Position numbers and translations under genes: made by a program. The notes below the pieces were generated by a model. The model was not told the DNA's origin and searched no databases. It saw only the letters and a list, made by a program, of their open reading frames with translations. From positions 95,494-159,493 of the forward strand of contig JAOPKE010000011.1 in the NCBI GenBank assembly GCA_025517465.1: a stretch of DNA of 64,000 nucleotides. The letters run 5' to 3'. Below, piece by piece: positions 1 to 8,520 of the stretch. This DNA comes from Halobacteria archaeon HArc-gm2. GTDB taxonomy: Archaea; Halobacteriota; Halobacteria; Halobacteriales; Haloarculaceae. Within the stretch, counting starts at the first letter, position 1, and the number at the start of each line of letters is the position of its first letter.

Positions 1-209
1 ATGCGGGCCGACTCGCGTTCGCGGCGGTACTCGCGGGCCGCCCGTCCCGCGAAGGCCGTGTCGCCGGAGGGGAGCGAGAAGACGCGCTCGACGTCGAGCG
101 CCCGGCGCAGTTCTTGACCGCCCTCCTCGACCGTCTCCGAGAACGAATCGACTACGTTGAACGAACCGTCGACGACCCCGATGACGCCTGCTTGCATGTA
201 GCCGCCCAT
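1..209 (-). CDS. Partial unknown protein, N-terminal part only
   Basis: The first 69 codons of a minus-strand gene that runs off the left edge of the window. The start ATG is preceded by GGTGAT, a plausible weak ribosome site. The protein begins MGGYMQAGVIGVVDGSFN and continues with an acidic and then Arg-rich soluble stretch. I recognise no motif or family in this fragment. Codon use (strong G/C third positions) matches the surrounding genes, so I take it as real but unassigned. Confidence 0.5.
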   Translation of the reverse strand, partial: MGGYMQAGVIGVVDGSFNVVDSFSETVEEGGQELRRALDVERVFSLPSGDTAFAGRAAREYRRERESAR

Positions 210-372
210 ATCACCAGCCCCCGTTTGAGGGTTTCGCGTTCCGGCGGCGGGTCCAGGTACCGGGCGGACAGATGCCAGACAATCTGGCGATGGGCGGATC
301 GGCGACGACGTCGCTCTCGACGGGACTGGCGCCCGAGAGCGACCGTCGCTGCCCCCGGCCGCGGCCCCCTCG

Positions 373-455
373 CTACGGGTCACGCGCCACGCGTATCTCG
401 TCGTCGGTGACGGTACTGACGGCCTCGAACGGGACGCGAACGTCACCAACGTCTG
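373..455 (-). pseudogene. Relic of the C-terminus of a PRC-barrel-like protein
   Basis: About 27 in-frame codons ending in VPFEAVSTVTDDEIR match the C-terminus of the intact small protein at 2387-2632 (VPFDAVSTVTDEEIR), including the stop region. The homology stops exactly where the 82-bp hairpin element begins at 456. The sequence beyond the element (538 onward) does not resume the family, so the N-terminal two thirds are missing. I infer truncation linked to arrival of the element, or a rearrangement across it. Confidence 0.65.
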
Positions 456-537
456 ATAGTGGTCGTTGTAACTTTTCACCGGCGTTCGCCGGTACCGTCC
501 ACGTCGAACGCCGGTAAGGGCTTACAACGACCACTAT
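456..537. mobile_element. 82-bp palindromic MITE-like element, copy 1
   Basis: The ends are a perfect 16-bp inverted repeat (ATAGTGGTCGTTGTAA and its complement). A second inverted pair inside (ACCGGCGTTCG / CGAACGCCGGT) lets the whole element fold into one long hairpin. It has no coding capacity. A second 82-bp copy lies in inverted orientation at 6940-7021 with about 71 of 82 matching bases by hand alignment, and a longer relative with similar ends lies at 43282-43389. Here it abuts the broken gene at 373-455. Confidence 0.75.
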
Positions 538-616
538 GAAATGGGATATTAAGTGGCCGGTGCGGGCCTTAGCGAGGTAATAGTTACTCGAATCGACGCT
601 GAACGACGGCGTAGTC

Positions 617-2266
617 GTGACTCTTTCACATTCGCGACGGACGGTCCTCGGATCGCTCAGTGCTCTCCCGCTCGCCGCTCTCGGTTTCAGCGGTGTCACC
701 CTGGGAAGCAGTGAACGAGCAGGAACGACGGTCCCGACGGGCTGGTCACAGTACCGCGCCGGTCCGGACCGGGCCGGTGCCGTCGACGGTGCGGCCGCGC
801 TGGACGGCCCGTTCGCCGCGGAGGCGTGGGTGGCGAGCGTCGACGATCACGTCTTCGTCGACGAGGCGATCGTCGCCGACGGGACCGTCTACCTGCCGTT
901 CATCCACGACGACCTGACGTTTCGCGGTGGCGTCATCGCCTTCGACGCCGAGTCGGGCACGGAGCGATGGCGACACGACGCCGAGCAGGGCGAACCCGGC
1001 ATCGGGGGTGTCGGTTCGCCACCAGCGGTCGGTGACGGTCGGCTCTACCTGACCAGTAGCCCGGGGGTGGACCGCGCCCCCTACGGCGGTCTCCACGCCA
1101 TCGATGCGGAGACGGGCGAACTCAGCTGGCGCAGAACGGACGGGGGATGGGTGGACGCACCGCTGTTCGCTGCGGGCACGCTCTTTGCCGAGGGCGGGCC
1201 AGACGGCGACGCTGTCAACGCGCTCGATCCCGAGACCGGCGAGATCCTGTGGCGAGACGCGACGGCGTCGAACGAGTACGTCGGGGTCGCAGACGACCTG
1301 CTCTACGGCGTTCGCTACCACTCGGACGACCAGAACGAACTGGTCGCCTGGAGATGCGAAGACGGTGAGATCGAGCTGTCACGGCCCGTTCCGAACGGTC
1401 TCGACGGCGCGGCTGCGGTGGTCGTCGACGGACGGATCTACGGGTCGCGACAGACCGACGACAGGGCGAACGTGGTCGTCGCACACGACGCGAACGGCGA
1501 TAACCTGTGGCGGACGCGATTGACGCCCGCGGGCGAACTGGGCAGGCCGCTTCTCAGCCGACCGTCGGTCGCGGGCGACGCGGTCTACGTGACGACGGCG
1601 ACGTCCTACAGGGGCAACTGGGAGGCAGGGATCCAGTCGACCCTCTCTGCCGTGGACGCGAGGAGCGGTGCCGTCCGGTGGGCACGCGACGTCTCGACGC
1701 TACTGCTGGGCCCCCCGACGGTCGTTGGGGACACCGTCTACGTCGCCGGTGAGACCGGGACGACTGGGGACGCGGCCGTCCACGCCTTCGCCACCGAAGA
1801 CGGGACGGAGCGATGGGGGTATCGAGCCAATACGCGGTACATCGAACCCCAGTACGCGAGGACGCCGACCGTCGCCGACGGTCGGGTCTACGTCGTGCAA
1901 CACGCGCGCGGGGCCGGCGGGAAGGCCAGTCTCATCGCGCTCACTGGAACGGACGAAGAACCCGACGATTCGATGGTGCCGCCGTCCGCAAGTGGGCCGA
2001 TAGCGGTGATCAGGACCGACCCCGAGGACGCGGACCATCGCTACCAGGAATACGGGTCGACCGTCACGCTCGACGCCTCGGCTTCGACGGGCGACGTTCA
2101 GACGTACGAGTGGCGACGGGGGAACCTCGGTTCCTTCGAGCCCGCTGGTCCGATCTTCGACGTCACCTTCGAGCGGTGCGCCCCCACCGACGTGACCCTC
2201 CGCGTGATCGACGGGGAAGGCCGTCAGGATAGTGAGACTATTTCCTTCGACGTCCGGGACCGGTAG
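617..2266 (+). CDS. Tat-secreted PQQ-type beta-propeller protein with C-terminal PKD-like domain
   Basis: A predicted 549-residue exported protein. The GTG start gives an N-terminus with a clear Tat motif (SRRTVLGS) followed by a hydrophobic stretch. Residues about 40-440 hold repeated PQQ-type blades, recognisable by recurring WR and the pattern AFDAESGTERWR, AIDAETGELSW, ALDPETGEILW, AVDARSGAVRW. Residues about 455-549 form a PKD-like Ig fold (VTLDASASTGDVQTYEW). Such proteins usually act outside the cell in protein or ligand binding. True PQQ enzyme activity is not implied, because I see no dehydrogenase active-site features. A paralogous architecture without PKD lies at 21726. The gene stands alone. 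Confidence 0.9.
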   Translation: MTLSHSRRTVLGSLSALPLAALGFSGVTLGSSERAGTTVPTGWSQYRAGPDRAGAVDGAAALDGPFAAEAWVASVDDHVFVDEAIVADGTVYLPFIHDDLTFRGGVIAFDAESGTERWRHDAEQGEPGIGGVGSPPAVGDGRLYLTSSPGVDRAPYGGLHAIDAETGELSWRRTDGGWVDAPLFAAGTLFAEGGPDGDAVNALDPETGEILWRDATASNEYVGVADDLLYGVRYHSDDQNELVAWRCEDGEIELSRPVPNGLDGAAAVVVDGRIYGSRQTDDRANVVVAHDANGDNLWRTRLTPAGELGRPLLSRPSVAGDAVYVTTATSYRGNWEAGIQSTLSAVDARSGAVRWARDVSTLLLGPPTVVGDTVYVAGETGTTGDAAVHAFATEDGTERWGYRANTRYIEPQYARTPTVADGRVYVVQHARGAGGKASLIALTGTDEEPDDSMVPPSASGPIAVIRTDPEDADHRYQEYGSTVTLDASASTGDVQTYEWRRGNLGSFEPAGPIFDVTFERCAPTDVTLRVIDGEGRQDSETISFDVRDR

Positions 2267-2386
2267 CTGGTTCCCGGGGCAGCGTCGACGGCGCCGACGG
2301 CGGCGGGACCACGGCTGACGGCACCCTTCTTTCGACGAGGCGACTGCCGGTGACTGACGCCAGCGGCAGGGTCGGTACCCCGCTCG

Positions 2387-2632
2387 CTACAGGTCTCGCG
2401 GCACGCGTATCTCCTCGTCGGTGACGGTGCTGACGGCATCGAAGGGAACGCGGATGTCGTCCTCGTCGGCGTCGCCGTACCCGAACCCCTCGAGCCACGC
2501 CTCGCCGATGCCGGGGTCGGGGTCGACGTACGCGACGTTCGCGTCCGCGTCGACCTCGGTGACGATACCGATCTGTTCGTCTTCGGCGTCGACGAGGAAC
2601 TTCCCTTCGTCGTCGCTCGACAGTGTTGCCAT
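2387..2632 (-). CDS. Small PRC-barrel-like haloarchaeal protein
   Basis: An 81-residue acidic soluble protein. I chose the start MATLSSDDEGKFLVDAEDEQ over an upstream in-frame ATG because the motif GKFLVDAEDEQIGIVTEV reads as the first strands of a PRC-barrel-type fold, and the upstream extension is poor. Proteins of this kind often end with DEIRVPRDL-like strands. The partial copy at 373-455 shows that this family was duplicated locally. Function unknown. Confidence 0.8.
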   Translation of the reverse strand: MATLSSDDEGKFLVDAEDEQIGIVTEVDADANVAYVDPDPGIGEAWLEGFGYGDADEDDIRVPFDAVSTVTDEEIRVPRDL

Positions 2633-3180
2633 TGCACCACCGACTAGTCGTTCGAGCGACAAAATCCCTCGTCCCGACTGGGGGCGGGAGCGTCTCCGTC
2701 GAGGGACAGCATATTGCTGCCCACGACTGCGGGCACCCCGTCGACGAGTTCCCTCGTGGAAACCCGTCTGGTACCGCTGACCGATGAGGAGAGTGAACCG
2801 GTCTCGCCGGTACGCCGGGCTTACGGTCGGCGCCAGTCAGCCGCCGGGTCGTCGCCGTTCCGGTTTGTCGGCCTGGGTGCGTGCGCGGAGTGGCGAGCGG
2901 AGGTCAGGAAGTCGGGGTTTCGGCGGTGTGAACGCCGTCCCTGGGCGGCGCCGCGTGGGCGAGAGCGGGGGCCAGCCGTTCACAGTTGCCTACCGTGAAA
3001 TAGCGACTCGTTAGCTCCGCGTCCCGGTCTCGCTGGCAAAGTTATACGAAATCACACATTTACTGGTGCCGACCCTGAATAGTCAAACACCGGACTCAAA
3101 AGCCGGACGGCGGGTACTTCCGGCTTTCCCCAGGGAGGATGCTACTAACAAAAGCGATCGAGTTCCTGTCAGTATCTGCG
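2633..3180. other. Intergenic, about 550 bp, no convincing gene
   Basis: Short open frames exist on both strands, but they have no recognisable domain and look like GC-driven chance frames. The last 150 bases are less GC-rich and include a TATA-like GTTATACGAAA near 3040 and a second AT-rich patch, so the promoter of the DUF4397 gene at 3181 is probably here. Confidence 0.5.
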
Positions 3181-4743
3181 ATGGTAGAAACCAACGTGAC
3201 ACGACGGCGAGTGCTACAGGGAGCTGGCGCGATCGGCGTCGCGAGCCTCGGGAGTACGGTCATCTCGGCGCAGGAAGGCGGCGGGGCCGGCGACCAGGGC
3301 GCCGCCATCCGGGTCGCGCACCTCTCTCCCGACGCACCGAACGTTGACGTCCGGCTGACCAGCCAGGACGGCGGCGTCGCGGCGGGTGCCGGGAACGAGA
3401 CGGCGGGGAACGACACCGGCCTGGGCGGCGAGAACGAGACCAACGAGACCGCCGGCGGGGCTGGCGACGGCGAGACCGAAATCGGCGGTCTCGGGTTCCG
3501 GGACGTGAGCAGTTACAACGAGGTCGATCCGGGAACCTATCAGGTCGAGATCGTCCCTGCCTCCGGCGGTATCCAGGGATTCATCGAGGACATCTTCGGC
3601 GGCGGTGGCGAAGACGAGGAGACGGTGCTGTTCGACGGCGAAGTCGAAGTCGAGGAGGGGACGACCTACACCGTCGTCGCCTTCGGGGAGGTCGCCCGCG
3701 GCCCCATCCCGGCCGAAGACGCCGGCATGGAGACCGCCGCGGCCGGGAACGAAACCGACGGGGTCGGTGTCACCGAAACCGGCGGCGGCGGGGCGAACGA
3801 GACGGGTGGCGTCGGCCTGAACGATACCGGTGGGAACGAGACGGGCGGTGCTGGCATGAACGAGACGGACGGCACCGGGGCCGGCGGCGCGCCAGCCGGT
3901 GGCGAGGCGCTGGTCGAGGAACTCGCCTTCGGGCAGTCGCAGACACTCGAACTGGACGCGGGCGACTACTCGCTCCAGATAGAGGAGACGAGCGCTGGCG
4001 GGGCCGAGGACGCGCTCGGCGGTGCCGAAGACGACTCCGTCGGCGTCGACGAGACGGACGGGACCGAAACCGACGGCATCGGAGCCGATACGGAACCTGG
4101 CCAGGAGCCGGCTGGTGAGGCCGGCGGGTCCGACCGCGGTTTCCAGGTCCAGGTCCTCGAAGACGACGTCAGCGACCCCGGCGACGGGACCGCCCGCGTG
4201 CGGATCTTCCACGCCGTCCCCGACGTCGGCGCCGTGAGCATCTCGCAGATCTCCGACGGCGGGACTCCCGCCGGCGGCGGTGCCGGCGGTGACGATGGCG
4301 CCGTCGCTGGAACCGAGGCCGACGCCGGGAACGAAACCGAGGAAATCGGTGGCACCGGCGCGGGCGAGAACGAGACGGAGGCCGTCGGCGCGGACGGTGC
4401 GGCACCGGAGGCGGGCGTTCGGCGCGTCTCCCTCTCGATCGATGGAAATACGGTCTACAGCGCCTTCGCGACGGGATACTTCGACACGCAGGCCGCCGCC
4501 AGCGCTGGCGACCAGGACGCCGGCAACGAGACGGGCGGTGAGAACGATACTGTCGGCGAGAACGTCACCGGCGTCGGGAACGAGACCGGCAACGCGACCG
4601 CCGGTGGCGACGACGAACAGGTCGCCGAAGACGCCTCGGACGCGGCGTTCGAACTCGTCACCGTCGAGACGGCACAGGGCGGCGAACGCGCCGACGGCGG
4701 TACGGGCGGCCTCCTCGACCTGGCGCCGCCGGCCGACGACTAG
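3181..4743 (+). CDS. Tat-exported DUF4397-domain protein with Asn-Glu-Thr-rich inserts
   Basis: A 520-residue protein starting MVETNVTRRRVLQGAGAIG, a Tat signal with TRRRVLQG. The upstream in-frame ATG at 3139 would put 14 extra residues before the twin arginines, so I chose 3181. The DUF4397 signature is visible as IRVAHLSPDAPNVDV, GTYQVEIVPA and ARVRIFHAVPDVGAVSIS, i.e. two repeats of an all-beta domain. The domain is interrupted by low-complexity inserts rich in Gly, Asn, Glu and Thr that carry 16 N-X-T sequons. It is probably a surface or secreted glycoprotein of unknown ligand. It has no lipobox and no clear C-terminal anchor. Confidence 0.85.
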   Translation: MVETNVTRRRVLQGAGAIGVASLGSTVISAQEGGGAGDQGAAIRVAHLSPDAPNVDVRLTSQDGGVAAGAGNETAGNDTGLGGENETNETAGGAGDGETEIGGLGFRDVSSYNEVDPGTYQVEIVPASGGIQGFIEDIFGGGGEDEETVLFDGEVEVEEGTTYTVVAFGEVARGPIPAEDAGMETAAAGNETDGVGVTETGGGGANETGGVGLNDTGGNETGGAGMNETDGTGAGGAPAGGEALVEELAFGQSQTLELDAGDYSLQIEETSAGGAEDALGGAEDDSVGVDETDGTETDGIGADTEPGQEPAGEAGGSDRGFQVQVLEDDVSDPGDGTARVRIFHAVPDVGAVSISQISDGGTPAGGGAGGDDGAVAGTEADAGNETEEIGGTGAGENETEAVGADGAAPEAGVRRVSLSIDGNTVYSAFATGYFDTQAAASAGDQDAGNETGGENDTVGENVTGVGNETGNATAGGDDEQVAEDASDAAFELVTVETAQGGERADGGTGGLLDLAPPADD

Positions 4744-4862
4744 CCCGGGCGGCGAGCCTGCAGCGAGGCGGCGTCGCTCTTCCGTATTTTTGCGCGAAGG
4801 ATACCGCGCTGGCGGTGCTGCGTTCGACGGCGAGCTTGGCTGCTCTCTCCCGGTCGAAACTG

Positions 4863-6473
4863 TTAGCCTTCGCCGACCATCCGGTCCTCGTCCTCCCACA
4901 GCTCGGCACGGAGTTCGTACTTCTGGACCTTCCCCGTCGCCGTCGTCGGGAGCGCCTCGACGAACGTGACGCTCCTGACGGCCTTGTAGCTCGCGAGCGC
5001 CTCGCGCGTGTACTCTATCAGGTCCGACTCGAGGGCGTCCGGGTCGTCGACGTCGTCGGCGGGGACGACGAACGCCTGCGGCGTCTCGCCCCACTCGTCG
5101 CTCGGGGCGGGGACGACTGCGACGTCCGAGACGGCCTCGTGGTCGAACAGCGCGTCCTCAAGTTCGATCGAGGAGATGTTCTCGCCGCCGGAGATGATGA
5201 TGTCCTTCTTTCGGTCCTGGATGGCGACCATCCCGTGTTCGTCGACGGTCCCGAGGTCGCCAGTGTGGTAGTACCCCTCGAGACGCGCGGAGAACGCCTC
5301 TTCGGTCTCCTCAGGCTTGTTCCAGTACCCTTCCATCACCTGGTTGCCGCGGACGACGACCTCGCCGATGGTCGCGTCGTCTCGCGGGACGTCCTCGCCG
5401 TCCTCGTCGACGACCCGGACGTCCGTGCCGAGATAGCCCAGGCCCTGGCGTTTCTTGATCGCGAACCGGTCGGCGCTGTCGTCGTCGAAGTGGCGCCGGG
5501 CGTCGGAGGTGGTGATGAGCGGCCCGGTCTCCGTGGCGCCGTAGACGTGCTTGAGGTACCAGCCGAACTCCTCCTCGACCGTGCGGATGGTCGCCTCGGG
5601 CGGCGCGCTGCCGGCCGTCGCGATGCGGACGTCGTTCGCGCCGGTCGTCGCGGGGGCCTCGTTCTCGTAGTAGTCGACCAGCCTGTTCAGCACTGTCGGC
5701 GCGCCACAGAGGTAGGAGACGTCCTCCGCGGCGACGGTGTCGAAGATCCACTCCGCGTCGACGCCGCGGCTACAGACGTGCGTCGCGCCCATCCCGGTGA
5801 TGGCGTAGATGTGGCCCCAGCCGTTGACGTGGAACATCGGCAGCGTCCACAGGTAGACGTCGTCGTCGGCGATCTCCTGGTGGATCGAGATCAGGTAGGC
5901 GTGGAGCGTCTCGGTCCGGTGAGTCCGCATCACGCCCTTCGGGTCGCCGGTCGTCCCCGAGGTGTAGTTGATCGTGATGACGTCGTCCTCTGCCATCTCC
6001 GGCCGTTCGACGTCGGGGTCGACGCCCTCGATGACCTCGTCGAACGACTCCCACTCACCCTCCACCGCGTCGGTGTCGTTGGTCACGAACGTCGACGTCG
6101 GGACGTCCTCGCGGATCGCCTCGATCTTCTCGGCGTACGCGTGGTCGGCGTAGATGACGTCCACGCCGGCGTCCTCGAGGATGTACGCGAAGTCCTCCGA
6201 CGTCAATCGGTAGTTGAGCGGCGTGTGGATCGCGCCGAGCTGCATCGACCCGTAGGCGGCCTCGAGGTGGTAGTGGGTGTTGGGGTCGAGCACGGCTACC
6301 CGGTCCCCCTTCTCGACGCCGCGGTCGCGTAGCACCGCCGAGAACCGGTCGACCCGGTCGCCGAACTCGTCGTAGGTGAACCGTTCCCCCGTCGTCGCGA
6401 CGACGGCCTCCTCCTCGCCGTAGTGGCGCCGGGCCCGGTCCAGGAAGTCCGTTACGAGCAGTGGTTTGTGCAT
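4863..6473 (-). CDS. AMP-forming acyl-CoA synthetase / fatty-acid-CoA ligase
   Basis: A 536-residue adenylate-forming enzyme that activates a carboxylic acid with ATP and then loads it onto CoA. The A3 P-loop motif is YTSGTTGDPKGVM (residues about 185-197). YGATETGPL is the A5 motif, and GYYHTGDLGTVDEHG with DRKKDIIISGGENISS forms the A7-A8 hinge. TATGKVQKYELR near the end holds the catalytic A10 lysine. Full length for the family with no signal peptide, so cytoplasmic. The substrate (medium or long chain, or an aromatic acid) cannot be read from sequence. No other beta-oxidation gene lies next to it. Confidence 0.95.
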   Translation of the reverse strand: MHKPLLVTDFLDRARRHYGEEEAVVATTGERFTYDEFGDRVDRFSAVLRDRGVEKGDRVAVLDPNTHYHLEAAYGSMQLGAIHTPLNYRLTSEDFAYILEDAGVDVIYADHAYAEKIEAIREDVPTSTFVTNDTDAVEGEWESFDEVIEGVDPDVERPEMAEDDVITINYTSGTTGDPKGVMRTHRTETLHAYLISIHQEIADDDVYLWTLPMFHVNGWGHIYAITGMGATHVCSRGVDAEWIFDTVAAEDVSYLCGAPTVLNRLVDYYENEAPATTGANDVRIATAGSAPPEATIRTVEEEFGWYLKHVYGATETGPLITTSDARRHFDDDSADRFAIKKRQGLGYLGTDVRVVDEDGEDVPRDDATIGEVVVRGNQVMEGYWNKPEETEEAFSARLEGYYHTGDLGTVDEHGMVAIQDRKKDIIISGGENISSIELEDALFDHEAVSDVAVVPAPSDEWGETPQAFVVPADDVDDPDALESDLIEYTREALASYKAVRSVTFVEALPTTATGKVQKYELRAELWEDEDRMVGEG

Positions 6474-6604
6474 AGGTGACTCGTCACGTGGAAACTATCT
6501 CGCCCGGATCACATAAATCGGATGTTCGATAATGAACGTTTCCGCGACGGTCGGCGCCGTCCGGTCGGGGTGGGATACAAGGCCCTGTAGCCCGACGATC
6601 AGGT

Positions 6605-6940
6605 ATGGAACTCGAAGAGGACGCGACTGGTCGAGACCGCCTCGCACGGATGCTCGCCGCCGCCGGCCTGACTGTCGCCGCCGCCGCGCTGTTCCGCCGC
6701 GGCAAGCGGATCACGGGCGCCCTCGCGGGCATCGGCGCGCTCGCACTGGGATACCAGGTGACGACCGACACGCTGGAGACGGAGCCGACGGCGAGTCCGT
6801 CGGGGACCGCCACGAGCAGTGCCCTGGTGTGTGCGATCTGCGGCGAACCGATCGTCCCCGGCCAGGCCCGCGGCCCCGACGAGAACGACGATATCGTCCA
6901 CGTCGACTGTCGCGAAGCGACCGCGGAGACCGCCGACTGA
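6605..6940 (+). CDS. Small membrane protein with C-terminal zinc-ribbon-like motif
   Basis: A 111-residue protein. Residues about 15-50 form a helical hairpin of two short hydrophobic segments (LAAAGLTVAAAALF, ITGALAGIGALALGY) reminiscent of DUF2892-type membrane hairpins. A Ser/Thr linker follows, then CAICGEPIVPGQ and HVDC, a CxxC-HxxC set able to bind one zinc. The TGA stop shares its final A with the hairpin element that follows. The role is unknown. It may be a membrane-tethered metal-binding adaptor, which is inference only. Confidence 0.75.
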   Translation: MELEEDATGRDRLARMLAAAGLTVAAAALFRRGKRITGALAGIGALALGYQVTTDTLETEPTASPSGTATSSALVCAICGEPIVPGQARGPDENDDIVHVDCREATAETAD

Positions 6941-7021
6941 TAGTGGTGGTTGTAAGCCCGTACCAGCGCTCGACGTGGTCCGTACCGTCGAGCGCCGGTA
7001 CAAAGTTACAACCACCACTAT
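6940..7021. mobile_element. 82-bp palindromic MITE-like element, copy 2
   Basis: Same length and family as 456-537 but in the opposite orientation. The terminal 16-bp arms are again perfectly complementary, but one arm base has changed to its complement in both arms (C/G in copy 1, G/C in copy 2), so pairing is preserved. It begins at the last base of the upstream gene's TGA stop. Confidence 0.75.
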
Positions 7022-7065
7022 GACGCTCGAATTTCGGTTCACGACCGTTCTGGACGCCCGGGTGA

Positions 7066-7611
7066 TCAGGCGACCTGTCTTTGCTCGCTGTACCTCGCCT
7101 CCCCGCCGTCCCAGTGGACCACGGTCTCGATGGTCACGGTGCCGTCGTTTCGCTCGATCTTCGCACCGCCCACGTACCCGACGTCTATCTGCTCGGTTCG
7201 CCTCGTCGACTCGTCCGACGCGAGCGTCCCGATAGACGCCTCACCCTGCCAGACGCTGTCCTGACCCGCGTACACGGTCGTCGTGACCGAGATGTTCTCC
7301 CGTGGATTCCCGCCGTTGTTCGTGAGCGAGACGGTCACGTCACGACAGGTCTTCCCGCAGTTCTCGATCTTCTGTACGTCGAGCGTGAACGGTCGCTCGC
7401 CCCCGCCTGACGAGTCATCGTCGCTTTCTGCCGCTCCGCCGTGGTCCGCCGTCTGCGCTGGCGTCGTGTGAGCGTCGCCTGATCCCCCGAACGTTCCCTG
7501 ACCGAACGCGACCAGTCCCCCGACGACGATGACGGTGACGACGATGCCAAGTGCCACGACCGTCGCGCTCGCTCTGCGTGACGTCCCCCGACCTGGTTTC
7601 GATCCTGCCAT
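7066..7611 (-). CDS. Membrane-anchored secreted protein, unknown function
   Basis: A 181-residue protein with a short basic N-terminus (SRRAS) and one strong hydrophobic helix at about 17-37 (TVVALGIVVTVIVVGGLVAFG). An acidic Ser/Gly/Asp linker follows, then a beta-rich domain (FTLDVQKIENCGKTCRDVTVSLTN). Cys pair CGKTC may form a disulphide. The VTVSLTNNGGNP pattern resembles CARDB/FxLYD-like Ig folds found in archaeal surface proteins. I cannot assign a function. Confidence 0.75.
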   Translation of the reverse strand: MAGSKPGRGTSRRASATVVALGIVVTVIVVGGLVAFGQGTFGGSGDAHTTPAQTADHGGAAESDDDSSGGGERPFTLDVQKIENCGKTCRDVTVSLTNNGGNPRENISVTTTVYAGQDSVWQGEASIGTLASDESTRRTEQIDVGYVGGAKIERNDGTVTIETVVHWDGGEARYSEQRQVA

Positions 7612-7751
7612 GCCCGCCCGTTACCGGCTATCAAGGATGCCTATTCGCCACCTAATGACAGACGCCGGACGGGCCGGTCCGGTCGAGGGTGTCGATATCG
7701 GGTTCCGGACGACCGAATCGGACGAACTGGCTTCTCCCGCCGGCAGAACAG

Positions 7752-7757
7752 TTTATC
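7752..7757 (+). promoter_or_regulatory. TATA box of the SOUL gene
   Basis: TTTATC is centred about 26 nt before the ATG at 7781, the spacing expected for an archaeal promoter giving a leaderless mRNA. It supports that start over upstream in-frame ATGs. Confidence 0.55.
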
Positions 7758-7780
7758 CTCTCACAACGACAACTAGTCGT

Positions 7781-8464
7781 ATGGTTCGAACAGCAGCCGT
7801 CGCGCTGGGTGTCGCCGGCGGAGTCGTCGCTGCGGCCGCCACCTGGACGCTCTACCAACGGTTCACGACCGAAACGGTTCCGTACACGGTCGTCGGCCGC
7901 GTCGACGACGTCGAACTTCGGCGCTACCCGCCCGCCGTCGTCGCCGAAACGGTGGCTGACACCAGGAACGACGCGTTCCGCCGCCTGTTCCGGTACATCA
8001 CCGGTGCCAACGAGGGCGGTTCGAACGTCTCGATGACGGCACCGGTCGCCGTTTCGGACCAGGGAACGCAGGTCGAGATGACCAGTCCCGTTCAGGTGGC
8101 AGAACGGGGGCGGGAAGTCCCGATGACGACGCCCGTCGAAACCGATGCGAACCGGGACCGGGACGCGGTCCGAATGGCGTTCTATCTTCCTCCCGAGTAC
8201 GACCTCGACACCGCACCGAGGCCGACCGACGAGGACGTCGCGCTCCGTCCCGTTCCGGAGCGAACGCTCGCTGTCCGTCAGTTCTCCTGGCGGCCAACCG
8301 ACCGCCGCGTCGCTGCCCAGCGCCGACACCTCCTCGAAACGCTCGACCACGCACGGATCCCAACCTCGGGCGACCCGTTTTCGATGGGATACGACGCTCC
8401 CTGGACGCTTCCGTTCCTCCGGCGCAACGAGGTCGCCGTTGCGATCGAAGCGAACGGGGGGTGA
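7781..8464 (+). CDS. SOUL-family heme-binding-type protein
   Basis: A 227-residue protein starting MVRTAAVALGVAGGVVAAAATW, an N-terminal hydrophobic helix that likely anchors it in the membrane. The SOUL domain follows: VDDVELRRYPPAVVAETV, then RLFRYITGANEGGSNVSMTAPV, repeated MTSPV and MTTPVE strands, and VAVRQFSW-like strands near residue 165. SOUL proteins bind heme or related tetrapyrroles, or act as small barrel proteins. The heme ligand is not conserved across the family, so I make no claim about ligand. The start was chosen by promoter spacing. Confidence 0.9.
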   Translation: MVRTAAVALGVAGGVVAAAATWTLYQRFTTETVPYTVVGRVDDVELRRYPPAVVAETVADTRNDAFRRLFRYITGANEGGSNVSMTAPVAVSDQGTQVEMTSPVQVAERGREVPMTTPVETDANRDRDAVRMAFYLPPEYDLDTAPRPTDEDVALRPVPERTLAVRQFSWRPTDRRVAAQRRHLLETLDHARIPTSGDPFSMGYDAPWTLPFLRRNEVAVAIEANGG

Positions 8465-8520
8465 CGGCCCCGTGATCGGGTGTGGTCCGGAGGGCCACCG
8501 TCGGAGCCGGTAGCCGTCGT

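Noticed and set aside
3214..5094. 626-codon open frame antisense to the DUF4397 gene
   Set aside because: It overlaps completely with the sequon-rich gene and shows Arg/Gly/Val-rich noise and no motif, a mirror frame typical of GC-rich DNA.
4815..6332. 505-codon open frame antisense to the acyl-CoA synthetase
   Set aside because: The sense strand has all AMP-binding motifs; this frame has none.
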